This document shows positions 13,474 to 20,557 of a DNA stretch of 22,245 nucleotides, piece after piece. Positions within the stretch are counted from its first letter, which is position 1; each line of letters starts with the position of its first letter. Source of the DNA: Novosphingobium sp. (GTDB lineage: Bacteria > Pseudomonadota > Alphaproteobacteria > Sphingomonadales > Sphingomonadaceae); contig JAIXYF010000296.1 in the NCBI GenBank assembly GCA_027490345.1, forward strand, positions 1-22,245. Reading direction: 5' to 3'. Below the pieces are notes generated by a model that saw only the letters and a list, made by a program, of their open reading frames with translations, ran no database searches and was not told where the DNA came from. The position numbers were made by a program, and so were the translations under genes.

Positions 13474-14214
13474 TCAATTATCCCGCTGCGCCAGTACCGC
13501 CGGACCAGTGGGCGCGGGCGCATGGTTCTCGATGATCGGCTGGCCCACGCCAAGGCGCTTGCCATCGGTTACGATCACCTTGTCGCCCAGGGTGGCCACG
13601 CCGAACAGGCGCTTGGCGAAGGCATCGGGCACGCCGATGCAGCCATTGGTGGCATAGCCGCGCTCCACTTTGCTGCCGTGGATCGAGACGCCATCGTTCG
13701 TCAGGCGGAGCATGTAGGGCATCGGCGCATCATAGATGTTGGAGACGTGATCGGCGTCTTTCTGGCTGATCGGGAACACGCCGGTGGGGGTGGGCTTATC
13801 GCCATAGCCCTTGAGGATGGCGGCAGCGCCGATCTCGTGCCCATCGCGGAACACCGATATGGTGCGCGCTTCCAGATCGACGGTGACGACGATAGGGCCG
13901 GTAGCGGCTGCGCTTTCATCCCAGAAATACTGGCCGAACTTGATGGGCTCATCGATCTTGAGGATCGACTTGACCACGAACGGGCTGCTCGCCGGGACCG
14001 ATGCCGACGTGAGCGCGACCGGCTTGGCAAGCGGTTTGGTGGCGGGAGCGGAGGCGACATGGGCTTCGGCCTGCGCGCCGCCAAAGGCGACCTGCGCGAC
14101 ATCCTTGCCGACGTTGAAGGCGAGCAGCGAGGCCAGACCCATGGCGATCATGCCCAGCGGCGCACTGACCCAGCGGGAACGGATGAGATCGAAGGGGGAT
14201 TTCAGGCTGCTCAT
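13474..14214 (-). CDS. L,D-transpeptidase (YkuD domain), membrane-anchored
   Basis: YkuD-domain enzymes cross-link peptidoglycan stem peptides or attach proteins to them through a catalytic Cys in the periplasm. From ATG 14214 the product is 246 aa, with one N-terminal membrane helix (about 17-36, SAPLGMIAMGLASLLAFNVG) and an Ala/Pro/Lys linker. The YkuD domain runs from about 107: VTVDLEARTISVFRDGHEIG, then YGDKPTPTGVFPISQKDADH, then VSIHG (H179) and ATNGCIGVP (C192). The usual S-x-G-C-x-R motif reads T-N-G-C-I-G, so the Arg two residues after the Cys is a Gly. AAGGAG lies about 13 nt upstream of the ATG. An alternative longer start at 14325 is not supported by a signal peptide. Confidence 0.85.
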   Translation of the reverse strand: MSSLKSPFDLIRSRWVSAPLGMIAMGLASLLAFNVGKDVAQVAFGGAQAEAHVASAPATKPLAKPVALTSASVPASSPFVVKSILKIDEPIKFGQYFWDESAAATGPIVVTVDLEARTISVFRDGHEIGAAAILKGYGDKPTPTGVFPISQKDADHVSNIYDAPMPYMLRLTNDGVSIHGSKVERGYATNGCIGVPDAFAKRLFGVATLGDKVIVTDGKRLGVGQPIIENHAPAPTGPAVLAQRDN

Positions 14215-14335
14215 GGCGGACTCGGATGCTCCTTGCCCTTGCGTAATAGCGTAAACGCAGGCCTTCGCGAGCCCGTTTCCAGCCGCGTCCCGCCTAGGGA
14301 CGCCGGGGGTTTCGACCCTTAACACGCATGGTTAA

Positions 14336-14374
14336 ACCGGGCCAGAACCGGGCCAGAACCGGGCCAGAACCGGG
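14336..14374. repeat. 11-bp tandem repeat, about 3.5 copies
   Basis: The unit ACCGGGCCAGA is repeated exactly at 14336-14346, 14347-14357 and 14358-14368. A partial copy continues to 14374. It lies in the divergent gap between the L,D-transpeptidase and aspartic protease genes, outside coding sequence. Such repeats can vary in copy number by slippage. Confidence 0.9.
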
Positions 14375-14427
14375 GCGGGGCAGATCGCGCAATGGTGCAG
14401 CAAGGTTTGGCAGTCTAGGGCAGGGGG

Positions 14428-15099
14428 ATGATGCAGATCTATGCCTGGCTGGAAGGTGGCGCGCCCTGGTTGGGGCAGCTTTCGCCGCTGTTTGCCGCGA
14501 CCTGCGCGGCGCTGGCGCTTGTGGTGGTGGGCGGCGCGCTGGCTTCGCGGGGCGGGCGCATCGGCGGGGCCGTGCGCTTTGCCGGAAACCTGCTGATGCT
14601 GGCGGTGTTCGGCCTTGCTGTCCTGCGCTTCGTGCGGATGGACCCCAGCTTCGATGCCGCGCTGCACAGCATTGGCGGGCCTGCACAGACCGTTTCCGGC
14701 GGGGAGACGCGCATCCCGCTTTCCGCCGACGGGCACTACTGGATCACGGCGCAAGTCAACGGCACGCGGATGCGGCTGATGGTCGATACCGGCGCCACAG
14801 TGACGGCGCTTTCGGGCGATGTGGCGGAGGCGGCGGGGGTGGCGCCCGATCCGCTGCGGCCCGATGCGCGGGTGGAGACGGCCAACGGCATGGTGGCAGC
14901 CTCGCCCGCGCGGATCGATGAACTGCGGTTCGGATCGGTGGTGGCGCGCGATCTGGATGCCATCGTGATGCCCGGTGCGGGCGGGCCGAATGTGCTGGGG
15001 ATGAATTTCCTGACGCGACTGAAAGGCTGGCGGGTGGAGGAGGGCGTACTGATCCTTACGCCGCACCGGCCGCAGGCGGAGCAGACCCCCACCACGTAA
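14428..15099 (+). CDS. Membrane-anchored retropepsin-like aspartic protease (clan AA, TIGR02281-type)
   Basis: The 223-aa product has two N-terminal hydrophobic segments (about 20-39 and 51-68). A C-terminal retropepsin-like domain of about 120 residues follows, presumably in the periplasm. The active-site motif is LMVDTGATVTALSGDVAEAA, with Asp120-Thr-Gly-Ala. A second conserved part, VARDLDAIVMPGAGGPNVLG followed by MNFLTRLKGW, matches the flap/dimer end of bacterial single-domain aspartic proteases. Such proteins act as homodimers. The start is ATG-ATG at 14428 with AGGGGG 4-9 nt upstream. Its last 44 bp overlap the 3' end of the convergent DUF418 gene. The physiological substrate is unknown. 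Confidence 0.85.
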   Translation: MMQIYAWLEGGAPWLGQLSPLFAATCAALALVVVGGALASRGGRIGGAVRFAGNLLMLAVFGLAVLRFVRMDPSFDAALHSIGGPAQTVSGGETRIPLSADGHYWITAQVNGTRMRLMVDTGATVTALSGDVAEAAGVAPDPLRPDARVETANGMVAASPARIDELRFGSVVARDLDAIVMPGAGGPNVLGMNFLTRLKGWRVEEGVLILTPHRPQAEQTPTT

Positions 15100-16279
15100 G
15101 CCTGCGCCACAGGGCTTCTAGCGGCCCCTGGCCAAACCGGGCCAGCCACCACTGCGGCCAGGCCAGCATCAGCGCCCAACCGGCGAGGACGACCAGCGGC
15201 AGCGCGGCGCGGGGCAGCACACCGCCAAGGCCCAGGCCCCAGCCCGCAAATAGCGCGCTCATCACGCAAGTGGTGCCGATATAGTTGGTGAAGGCGCAGC
15301 GCCCGGCGCTGACGAGGCGGCGCGCGGCGGACGTTTCTGCGATGCGCGGCCATAGCAGCAGCAGCGCGGCGAGATAGCCCGTGGTCATCAGCAAGTGCGG
15401 GATCGCGGCGAGCGAACCCATCACCGCAAACATCGCCCCCGGCGGGAACTGGTGCGCCGCCGCCCAGCCGATCAGGCCTGCGCTCATCACGCCGCCCGCG
15501 CCGATGCCGATCAGGGCGATGCGGCGCAGGGTAGTTTCTGGCCATTCGCCGGAAAACAGCCCCATGCGCAGCAGCGCCATGCCCAGCAGCATCAGGGGCA
15601 ACGTTTCGAAGAAGGTCGCGCCGAGGTTTTCGAGCGGGAGGAACGGCGCGCTCGCAAGGCGCAAGTGCACCGCTTCGAAGAAGGGGGCGTGAAGCACGCG
15701 CGTGTCCGACGCGATAGAGGCAGCGATGCGGCCCATCATCGCGGCCTGTTCGGCAGCTTCGGCGGGAGTACCTTGCCCGGCCAGTACGCGGCTCTCGGTG
15801 GTGATGGCGGCAAGATTGCCCGGTATTTCAAGAATGTGGGAGGCAAGGAACAGCAGCAGCGCAGCGGCAGCCAGCGGTTCCGGCGCAAGGCGGCGCAAAC
15901 TGAAGGCGATGAGCCCGCAGACCGCATAGGGCAGCAGGATATCGCCCCACCACAGCAGGGCATAATGCGCATAGCCCAGCAGCATGAGCCAGAGGAGGCG
16001 TCGCACTTGCATCAGATCGGGGTTGGCGCCGCGCCGCTCTGCCGCATCGGCAAACAGCATCATGCTGGCCCCGAACAGCAACGTGAACAGGCCGCGCATC
16101 TTGCCTTCGAACAGCACATACGCGGCCATGAACCAGGCCGCGCCGCCGGGCTCGGGGCGGGGCAGGTCCGGGCTGAACGTGGCGAGCAGCGGCCCCCAGA
16201 ATCCGGTGACATTGATCGACAGAATGCCGAGCACGGCCACGCCGCGCACGAAATCGAGCGCACCGATCCTTTCGGGCAT
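15056..16279 (-). CDS. DUF418 family integral membrane protein
   Basis: The 407-aa product is a polytopic membrane protein with about eight to ten hydrophobic segments. The N-terminus MPERIGALDFVRGVAVLGIL is the R-x-x-x-L-D-x-x-R-G-x-A-x-L-G signature shared by DUF418 and related acyltransferase-like membrane proteins. The C-terminal DUF418 part includes SAGRCAFTNYIGTTCVMSAL and a GPLEALWRRLTWWG end. The function of DUF418 is not established; transport or cell-surface modification are suggestions only. It begins 7 bp after the stop of the SPOR/Sel1 gene on the same strand, so the two are likely co-transcribed. Its 3' end overlaps the aspartic protease gene by 44 bp in the opposite direction. 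Confidence 0.9.
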   Translation of the reverse strand: MPERIGALDFVRGVAVLGILSINVTGFWGPLLATFSPDLPRPEPGGAAWFMAAYVLFEGKMRGLFTLLFGASMMLFADAAERRGANPDLMQVRRLLWLMLLGYAHYALLWWGDILLPYAVCGLIAFSLRRLAPEPLAAAALLLFLASHILEIPGNLAAITTESRVLAGQGTPAEAAEQAAMMGRIAASIASDTRVLHAPFFEAVHLRLASAPFLPLENLGATFFETLPLMLLGMALLRMGLFSGEWPETTLRRIALIGIGAGGVMSAGLIGWAAAHQFPPGAMFAVMGSLAAIPHLLMTTGYLAALLLLWPRIAETSAARRLVSAGRCAFTNYIGTTCVMSALFAGWGLGLGGVLPRAALPLVVLAGWALMLAWPQWWLARFGQGPLEALWRRLTWWGSAPPAAGAA

Positions 16280-16286
16280 CAGGTGA

Positions 16287-17447
16287 TCAGGGCGCTACCA
16301 CGAGACAGGCAAGGCCCCCGGCCCTGAGCGCGGCGCAGGCACGCTGTGCGCCGCTTTCCGAATAGCCGTTGGCAAGCAGGCGCATCACCGTGCCGGGCAC
16401 ATCCTGGCGCGCATGCCCCGCGATTTCCGGCCGGCTGCGCACCCGCGCCCAGAGCGCATCGGCATTGGCTTTCACCCCGAACGCGCCGAGCTGGATGCGA
16501 TAGGAACCGCCGGTGGCGGCAGGTGCGGCTGCGGGCCTTGGCGGAGCAACCTTTGGCTCGGCAGGCTTTGGCGCGGGCGGCTTCGGCGCAGCCTTGGGCG
16601 GCATCTGCGGCGCAGGACCCGGTTCGAACGGCGGCGGCAGATAGGCGGCCACGGGCTCGTTTGGTGCCGAAGGCGGCAGATCCACTTTCTCGATGGTTCC
16701 GGCCGAAGGAGCAGGCTGGGGGGCAGGGGCCGCCGGGGACGGGGCTGGTCGCATCGGCACGCCTTTCCCGCCAAGGTCTGCCGCCGCCAGTTCGCGGCCC
16801 CGGGCATCGGCGGCTTGCTGATCAAGCTCGCTGGCGAGGCTGACGCCCATCTGGCGCTGTGCGAGCGGGATCGTCTGGTTCATCGTGGCGAGGCTGGCAG
16901 CGGCCTGCGGCAGGCCGCTGGCGGCAGAGCGCGTGATCAGCGCATAGGCGCGCACCCAGTCCTTTGCCGCATAATCGCCGTTATAGGATGCGATCCCCAG
17001 CACATACATCGCGCGCGGTTCGCCCCGATCGGCGGCGGCCCGCAGCCAGGGCATGGCTGCCTGCTGGCGGTTCGTCTGGAACAGCAGCACGCCATAGTTG
17101 TCTGCCGCGGCAAAATGGCCGAGCCGGGCGGCCTTGCTATAATACCCCTCGGCCTTGACGAGATCCTTGGGCATTCCGCGCCCCAGCTTCGCGGCCTGGC
17201 CAAGGTTGAACAGTGCATCGGCATCGCCTTTGGCCGCCGGGCCTTGCCAGGCCTTGACCGCCGCATCGTAATTGCCGGCAGACCAGGCATCGACACCGGC
17301 GCGCACGGCAGCCGCGCTGGCCGCATCGGAAGCGGCTGCAGCAGCCATGCTCTTTGCCTCGGGGGCCGCATGCACTGGCCCGGCTGCAGGCAGGCAGAGC
17401 GCGCCAAGGCCGAAGCTGGCTGCTTTCAGGATGGCAGATCCGCGCAT
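16287..17447 (-). CDS. Secreted Sel1/TPR-repeat protein with C-terminal SPOR domain
   Basis: SPOR domains bind peptidoglycan glycans stripped of peptides, typically at the division septum. From ATG 17447 the product is 386 aa. It has a signal peptide (MRGSAILKAASFGLGALCLP, cleaved near VHAA at about 28). Sel1-like repeats span roughly residues 45-170, including ALFNLGQAAKLGRGMPKDLV and ADNYGVLLFQTNRQQAAMPW. A long Pro/Ala linker covers about 225-310, and the SPOR domain lies at the C-terminus (SYRIQLGAFGVKANADALWA to AALRAGGLACLVVAP). ATG 17489 would put 14 residues before the signal peptide, so I reject it. Divergent from the ParA gene and upstream of the DUF418 gene. Confidence 0.85.
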   Translation of the reverse strand: MRGSAILKAASFGLGALCLPAAGPVHAAPEAKSMAAAAASDAASAAAVRAGVDAWSAGNYDAAVKAWQGPAAKGDADALFNLGQAAKLGRGMPKDLVKAEGYYSKAARLGHFAAADNYGVLLFQTNRQQAAMPWLRAAADRGEPRAMYVLGIASYNGDYAAKDWVRAYALITRSAASGLPQAAASLATMNQTIPLAQRQMGVSLASELDQQAADARGRELAAADLGGKGVPMRPAPSPAAPAPQPAPSAGTIEKVDLPPSAPNEPVAAYLPPPFEPGPAPQMPPKAAPKPPAPKPAEPKVAPPRPAAAPAATGGSYRIQLGAFGVKANADALWARVRSRPEIAGHARQDVPGTVMRLLANGYSESGAQRACAALRAGGLACLVVAP

Positions 17448-17751
17448 GACCGGTTCAATCTCCGTAAGTGCCCAGTGCCTAAACAACATGGTTTAACGAT
17501 GCCGTGCGGCACAGGCCGGTGCAAGTCATGCCGTTCCTTAATGCCGCGAATACCGCATAGCACGTATATTAGCGCAGACGGTTAACGCCGGAAACCCACT
17601 ATCCCGGCCCGCAACGCCCTTTCCATTTGCGCACAATCCTGCGGCCCGCCTCTGGGCATTACGGCGCAATGTTAACCAAAATTTGAGGGTCTTCTGCGAT
17701 TTCCATGCAGGAGACCATTCACGGCTCAAGTTTTGCCCACGGGGGGTTGCA
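17448..17751. other. Divergent promoter region of SPOR/Sel1 and ParA genes
   Basis: This 304-bp intergenic region holds the promoters for two divergent transcripts. It is less GC-rich than its surroundings and contains several GTTAA/TTAAC words (near 17491, 17581 and 17671). One, at 17672-17686, reads TTAACCAAAATTTGA, one base off the TTAA-N7-TTAA site of the alphaproteobacterial cell-cycle regulator CtrA. No gene or RNA is evident. Confidence 0.45.
17672..17686. promoter_or_regulatory. CtrA-like site (TTAA-N7-TTGA)
   Basis: TTAACCAAAATTTGA differs from the CtrA consensus TTAA-N7-TTAA at one position. It lies about 66 bp upstream of the ParA start. Cell-cycle control would suit the adjacent genes, but the motif is short and the match imperfect. 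Confidence 0.3.
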
Positions 17752-18480
17752 TTGCGCGTACTGGCTTTGGCATCGCAGAAGGGAGGATCGGGCAAGACGA
17801 CCCTGTCCGGCCATCTCGCCGTTCAGGCGCAGCGCGCGGGCGCCGGGCCAGTCGTGCTGATCGATATCGATCCGCAAGGTTCGCTGTCTGATTGGTGGAA
17901 CGAGCGCGAGGCGGAATACCCCGCCTTTGCCCAAACCACCGTGGCCCGGCTCGCCGCCGATCTGGCCGTGCTGCGCCAGCAGGGCTTCAAGCTGGCAGTG
18001 ATCGATACGCCGCCTGCCATCACCATGGCGATCCAGTCGGTGATTTCGGTTGCCGAACTGATCGTGGTGCCCACGCGGCCCAGCCCGCATGATCTGCGCG
18101 CCGTTGGTGCGACAGTCGATCTATGCGAACGTGCGGGCAAGCCGCTGATTTTCGTGGTCAACGCCGCCACGCCCAAGGCGCGCATCACCAGCGAGGCTGC
18201 CGTTGCGCTTTCGCAGCACGGCACCGTTGCGCCGATCACGCTGCACCACCGCACGGATTTTGCCGCCTCGATGATCGATGGCCGCACGGTCATGGAAGTC
18301 GATCCTTCCGGCAAGTCTTCCGCCGAAGTGGCGGCACTGTGGACCTATATTTCTGAACGGCTGGAAAAGAATTTCCGCCGCACCGTGTTTGCGGTGCCGC
18401 AGCCCGGCCTTGGCGCCGCGGCCATGCCCGGCGCGCCGCGCCCCGCAGGCGGCTTTGGCCGCCGCGTCATCGGTTCGTGA
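17752..18480 (+). CDS. ParA/MinD-family ATPase
   Basis: ParA-type ATPases dimerise on ATP and position DNA or protein cargo along the nucleoid. The 242-aa product has the deviant Walker A SQKGGSGKTT (signature Lys10, Lys15), Walker A' LIDIDPQGSLSDWW (38-46) and Walker B LAVIDTPPA (D85). It also has the LIVVPTRPSPHDLRAV segment typical of short ParAs without an N-terminal helix-turn-helix. I chose TTG at 17752, because GGGGGG lies 5 nt upstream and the Walker A then falls at the usual residues 9-17. Upstream in-frame ATG 17683 would add 23 residues unlike the family. A small ribbon-helix-helix gene follows 16 bp later. It is not next to a replication origin or parB, so a role other than chromosome segregation is likely. 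Confidence 0.88.
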   Translation: MRVLALASQKGGSGKTTLSGHLAVQAQRAGAGPVVLIDIDPQGSLSDWWNEREAEYPAFAQTTVARLAADLAVLRQQGFKLAVIDTPPAITMAIQSVISVAELIVVPTRPSPHDLRAVGATVDLCERAGKPLIFVVNAATPKARITSEAAVALSQHGTVAPITLHHRTDFAASMIDGRTVMEVDPSGKSSAEVAALWTYISERLEKNFRRTVFAVPQPGLGAAAMPGAPRPAGGFGRRVIGS

Positions 18481-18496
18481 GGGGGAGCGAGCGGCC

Positions 18497-19102
18497 ATGA
18501 CCGAAGCCAGACCTTTCGCCTCTCTCAGCCCCGGCCTGCTGGCCCGCAAGGGCGCCGCGCGCCCGGCGATGCGCCCGCAGCTTCTGCCGCTTTCGGCGGA
18601 TGACCAGCGCCGCATGGGCTTCGGCGCCGCCGTGCCCGCGTCTGGCCATCAGGATATGATGGCTTTTGACGCCGATGATCTGGGGTGGAACGATCTGGGC
18701 GAGGATGCCCCTGTGCCAGCAAGTACCCCAATCGCAGTACAGGCAGCAGCATCGGAACCCGAAGCCGCAGCGCCGACCGCCGAAGTGATCGCGATCGCGG
18801 CCGATCCGCTGCCCGAACCGGCGCAGCCCGAAGTGCTGCGGCGGATCGAATCGCTGGCCGATGTGCTCAAGCTGCCCGCCGATGCGGCCGCTGCCAACCG
18901 GCGCGAACGCGGAACCGCGCTGAAGGAAGGGCGCAAGGCCGCCTTCACGCTGCGGCTTGATGCGCCGCGCCACCTGCGCCTGCGGCTGGCCTGCACCATC
19001 GACAACCGCAGTGCCCAACAGATCGTGGTCGAGGCCCTCGACCGTTTCCTCGAAGCGAAGCCCGGTCTCGACGACCTTGCTCGCCGCGCCCTTCGCTCCT
19101 GA
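18497..19102 (+). CDS. Ribbon-helix-helix-like protein, ParA partner candidate
   Basis: I do not recognise a named family. The 201-aa product has an N-terminal part with ARPFASLSPGLLARKGAARP and a disordered Ala/Glu/Pro-rich middle (about 70-112). Its C-terminal segment (about 149-187) reads AFTLRLDAPRHLRLRLACTI, then DNRSAQQIVVEALDRFLEAK: a beta strand, helix, turn and helix pattern like ribbon-helix-helix DNA-binding domains. It starts 16 bp after the ParA stop at ATG 18497, with GGGGGAGCGAG upstream. Small RHH proteins commonly serve as DNA-binding or adaptor partners of short ParAs, so I infer it is the ParB-like partner or cargo adaptor here. Direct evidence is limited to the adjacency and the fold pattern. 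Confidence 0.6.
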   Translation: MTEARPFASLSPGLLARKGAARPAMRPQLLPLSADDQRRMGFGAAVPASGHQDMMAFDADDLGWNDLGEDAPVPASTPIAVQAAASEPEAAAPTAEVIAIAADPLPEPAQPEVLRRIESLADVLKLPADAAAANRRERGTALKEGRKAAFTLRLDAPRHLRLRLACTIDNRSAQQIVVEALDRFLEAKPGLDDLARRALRS

Positions 19103-19130
19103 CCATGAATACCAGCCGGGATATCACGCC

Positions 19131-20504
19131 ATGACCATCGCACACGAACGCAAGACCGATCGCAAGGCTGCCTACAGGCTGGCGCGGATCTGCATGACCA
19201 CCGCGTTCGCGGCTGGCCTGCTGTCCGGCTGCGCTGCTGGCGGGCCCAACCACGCCAAGTTTGCTTCCAGCGCCCAGGCTGCGCTGGGCAAGGGCAGCCC
19301 GGAGAAGGCCATTGGCCTTGCCGAACAGGCTGTACTCGCGGCTCCGCGCAATGCGGCCTACCGTGCGCTGCTGGGTTCGGCCTATCTGCGCGCGGGCCGG
19401 TTCGAGGCGGCGCGCCAGGCGTTTGACGAGGCCATGCAACTGGGAGAGGACAGCGGCAAGGCCGCGCTCAGCCTCGCGCTCGCTGATATTGCGCTGGGCA
19501 AGGGTGCCGAAGCGGCTGACACGCTGGGGACCTATCGCGATAGCATTCCGGCGGCAGACTATGGCCTTGCCATGGCGATGGCCGGGCAAACCCGGGTCGG
19601 CATTGCCGCGCTGACCGAAGTGCTGCGCAGCGGCGAGAACACCCCGAAGGTGCGCCAGAACCTGGCTTATGCCTATGCGCTGGATGGCAGCTGGCACGAA
19701 GCCAAGCTGATGGCGCAGCAGGACGTTCCGGCAGACAAGCTCAACGAGCGGATGCAGGCGTGGGCCTTCATGTCGCGCCCCGAAGATACGCGCCGCCGGG
19801 TGGCCAGCCTGCTGGGCGCGCCGCTTCAGGCCGATGGCGGCCAGCCGACCGCGCTGGCGCTGGCCAATTTCCCCGATCCCACCAAGCTGGCTGAAGAAGC
19901 GGCGGCAATGGCGGCCACCGAGCAGGCGCCTTCTGCCGATGCCGCGCAGCTTGCCCGCGCGGCGGCCACGGCCATGCCCGCGTCGCCGGTCGATGCCGCG
20001 GCGCCCCAGCCCACACTGGCCGATGCCTCCAGCGCGCCCGCACCGGCCCGCCTTGCCGCGCTTGATCTGCCGCCCTCGTCGGCTGCAGAAGCCCCGGCTG
20101 CGGCGCAGCGCACGGTTTCGAATCCCGTGGTACAAGCCACGCACCGCGGAGCGCGCATTGCACCGGTTGCGGCTTCCGCATCGGCTCCCGCAGCAGGCGC
20201 CGTGCGCGGCCAGCATGTGGCCCAGCTTGGCTCGTTCGCAACAGCCGACGGCGCGCAGCGCGCCTGGCGCCACTATGCTGCGCGCAATCCCGGCCTTGGC
20301 AACTATCACAGCCAGATCACGCAAGTTTCGGTCAAGGGCCGCTCGTTCTGGCGGGTTCAGGCCGTGGGTTTCACCGGTCTCGCCTCGGCGCGGCAGATGT
20401 GCCAGTCGGTCAAGGTCAGGGGCGGCGTCTGCTTGGTGATGAGCGATCCGGCAGCCGTCACGCCGCAGGGCCGCTCTGCCCCGACGCGGATGGCACAGCG
20501 GTAA
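19131..20504 (+). CDS. TPR-repeat lipoprotein with C-terminal SPOR domain
   Basis: The 457-aa product has a lipoprotein signal: MTTAFAAGLLSGC with lipobox L-S-G-C, Cys at about 34, preceded by a basic N-region. TPR-like repeats follow between about 40 and 220 (SAQAALGKGSPEKAIGLAEQ, ALLGSAYLRAGRFEAARQAF, ALADIALGKGAEAADTLGTY). A long Ala/Pro-rich low-complexity stretch covers about 265-355. The SPOR domain is at the C-terminus (GQHVAQLGSFATADGAQRAW, SFWRVQAVGFTGLASARQMC, GGVCLVM). It is probably anchored in the outer membrane and binds septal peptidoglycan. It follows the RHH gene by 28 bp in the same direction. The domain plan mirrors the divergent SPOR/Sel1 gene, although the anchoring differs. 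Confidence 0.87.
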   Translation: MTIAHERKTDRKAAYRLARICMTTAFAAGLLSGCAAGGPNHAKFASSAQAALGKGSPEKAIGLAEQAVLAAPRNAAYRALLGSAYLRAGRFEAARQAFDEAMQLGEDSGKAALSLALADIALGKGAEAADTLGTYRDSIPAADYGLAMAMAGQTRVGIAALTEVLRSGENTPKVRQNLAYAYALDGSWHEAKLMAQQDVPADKLNERMQAWAFMSRPEDTRRRVASLLGAPLQADGGQPTALALANFPDPTKLAEEAAAMAATEQAPSADAAQLARAAATAMPASPVDAAAPQPTLADASSAPAPARLAALDLPPSSAAEAPAAAQRTVSNPVVQATHRGARIAPVAASASAPAAGAVRGQHVAQLGSFATADGAQRAWRHYAARNPGLGNYHSQITQVSVKGRSFWRVQAVGFTGLASARQMCQSVKVRGGVCLVMSDPAAVTPQGRSAPTRMAQR

Positions 20505-20512
20505 TTTCCCGC

Positions 20513-20547
20513 AGTCTGGCGTTTCGGCCCGGCTGAAACGCCAGACT
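20513..20547. terminator. Hairpin between convergent SPOR-lipoprotein and pyrC' genes
   Basis: AGTCTGGCGTTTC (20513-20525) and GAAACGCCAGACT (20535-20547) are perfect 13-bp arms around a 9-nt loop. It lies between the stop codons of convergent genes. A second, overlapping hairpin (AGACTA 20543-20548, TAGTCT 20554-20559) reaches the pyrC' stop. No T-run follows on either strand, so termination is inferred from position. Confidence 0.6.
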
Positions 20548-20557
20548 AAACGCTAGT

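Noticed and set aside
14336..14374. CRISPR-like array
   Set aside because: The repeats are 11 bp, directly adjacent and without spacers, so this is a simple tandem repeat.
16413..17585. 390-codon plus-strand frame opposite the SPOR/Sel1 gene
   Set aside because: It has no recognisable domain, while the minus strand encodes a signal peptide, Sel1 repeats and a SPOR domain.
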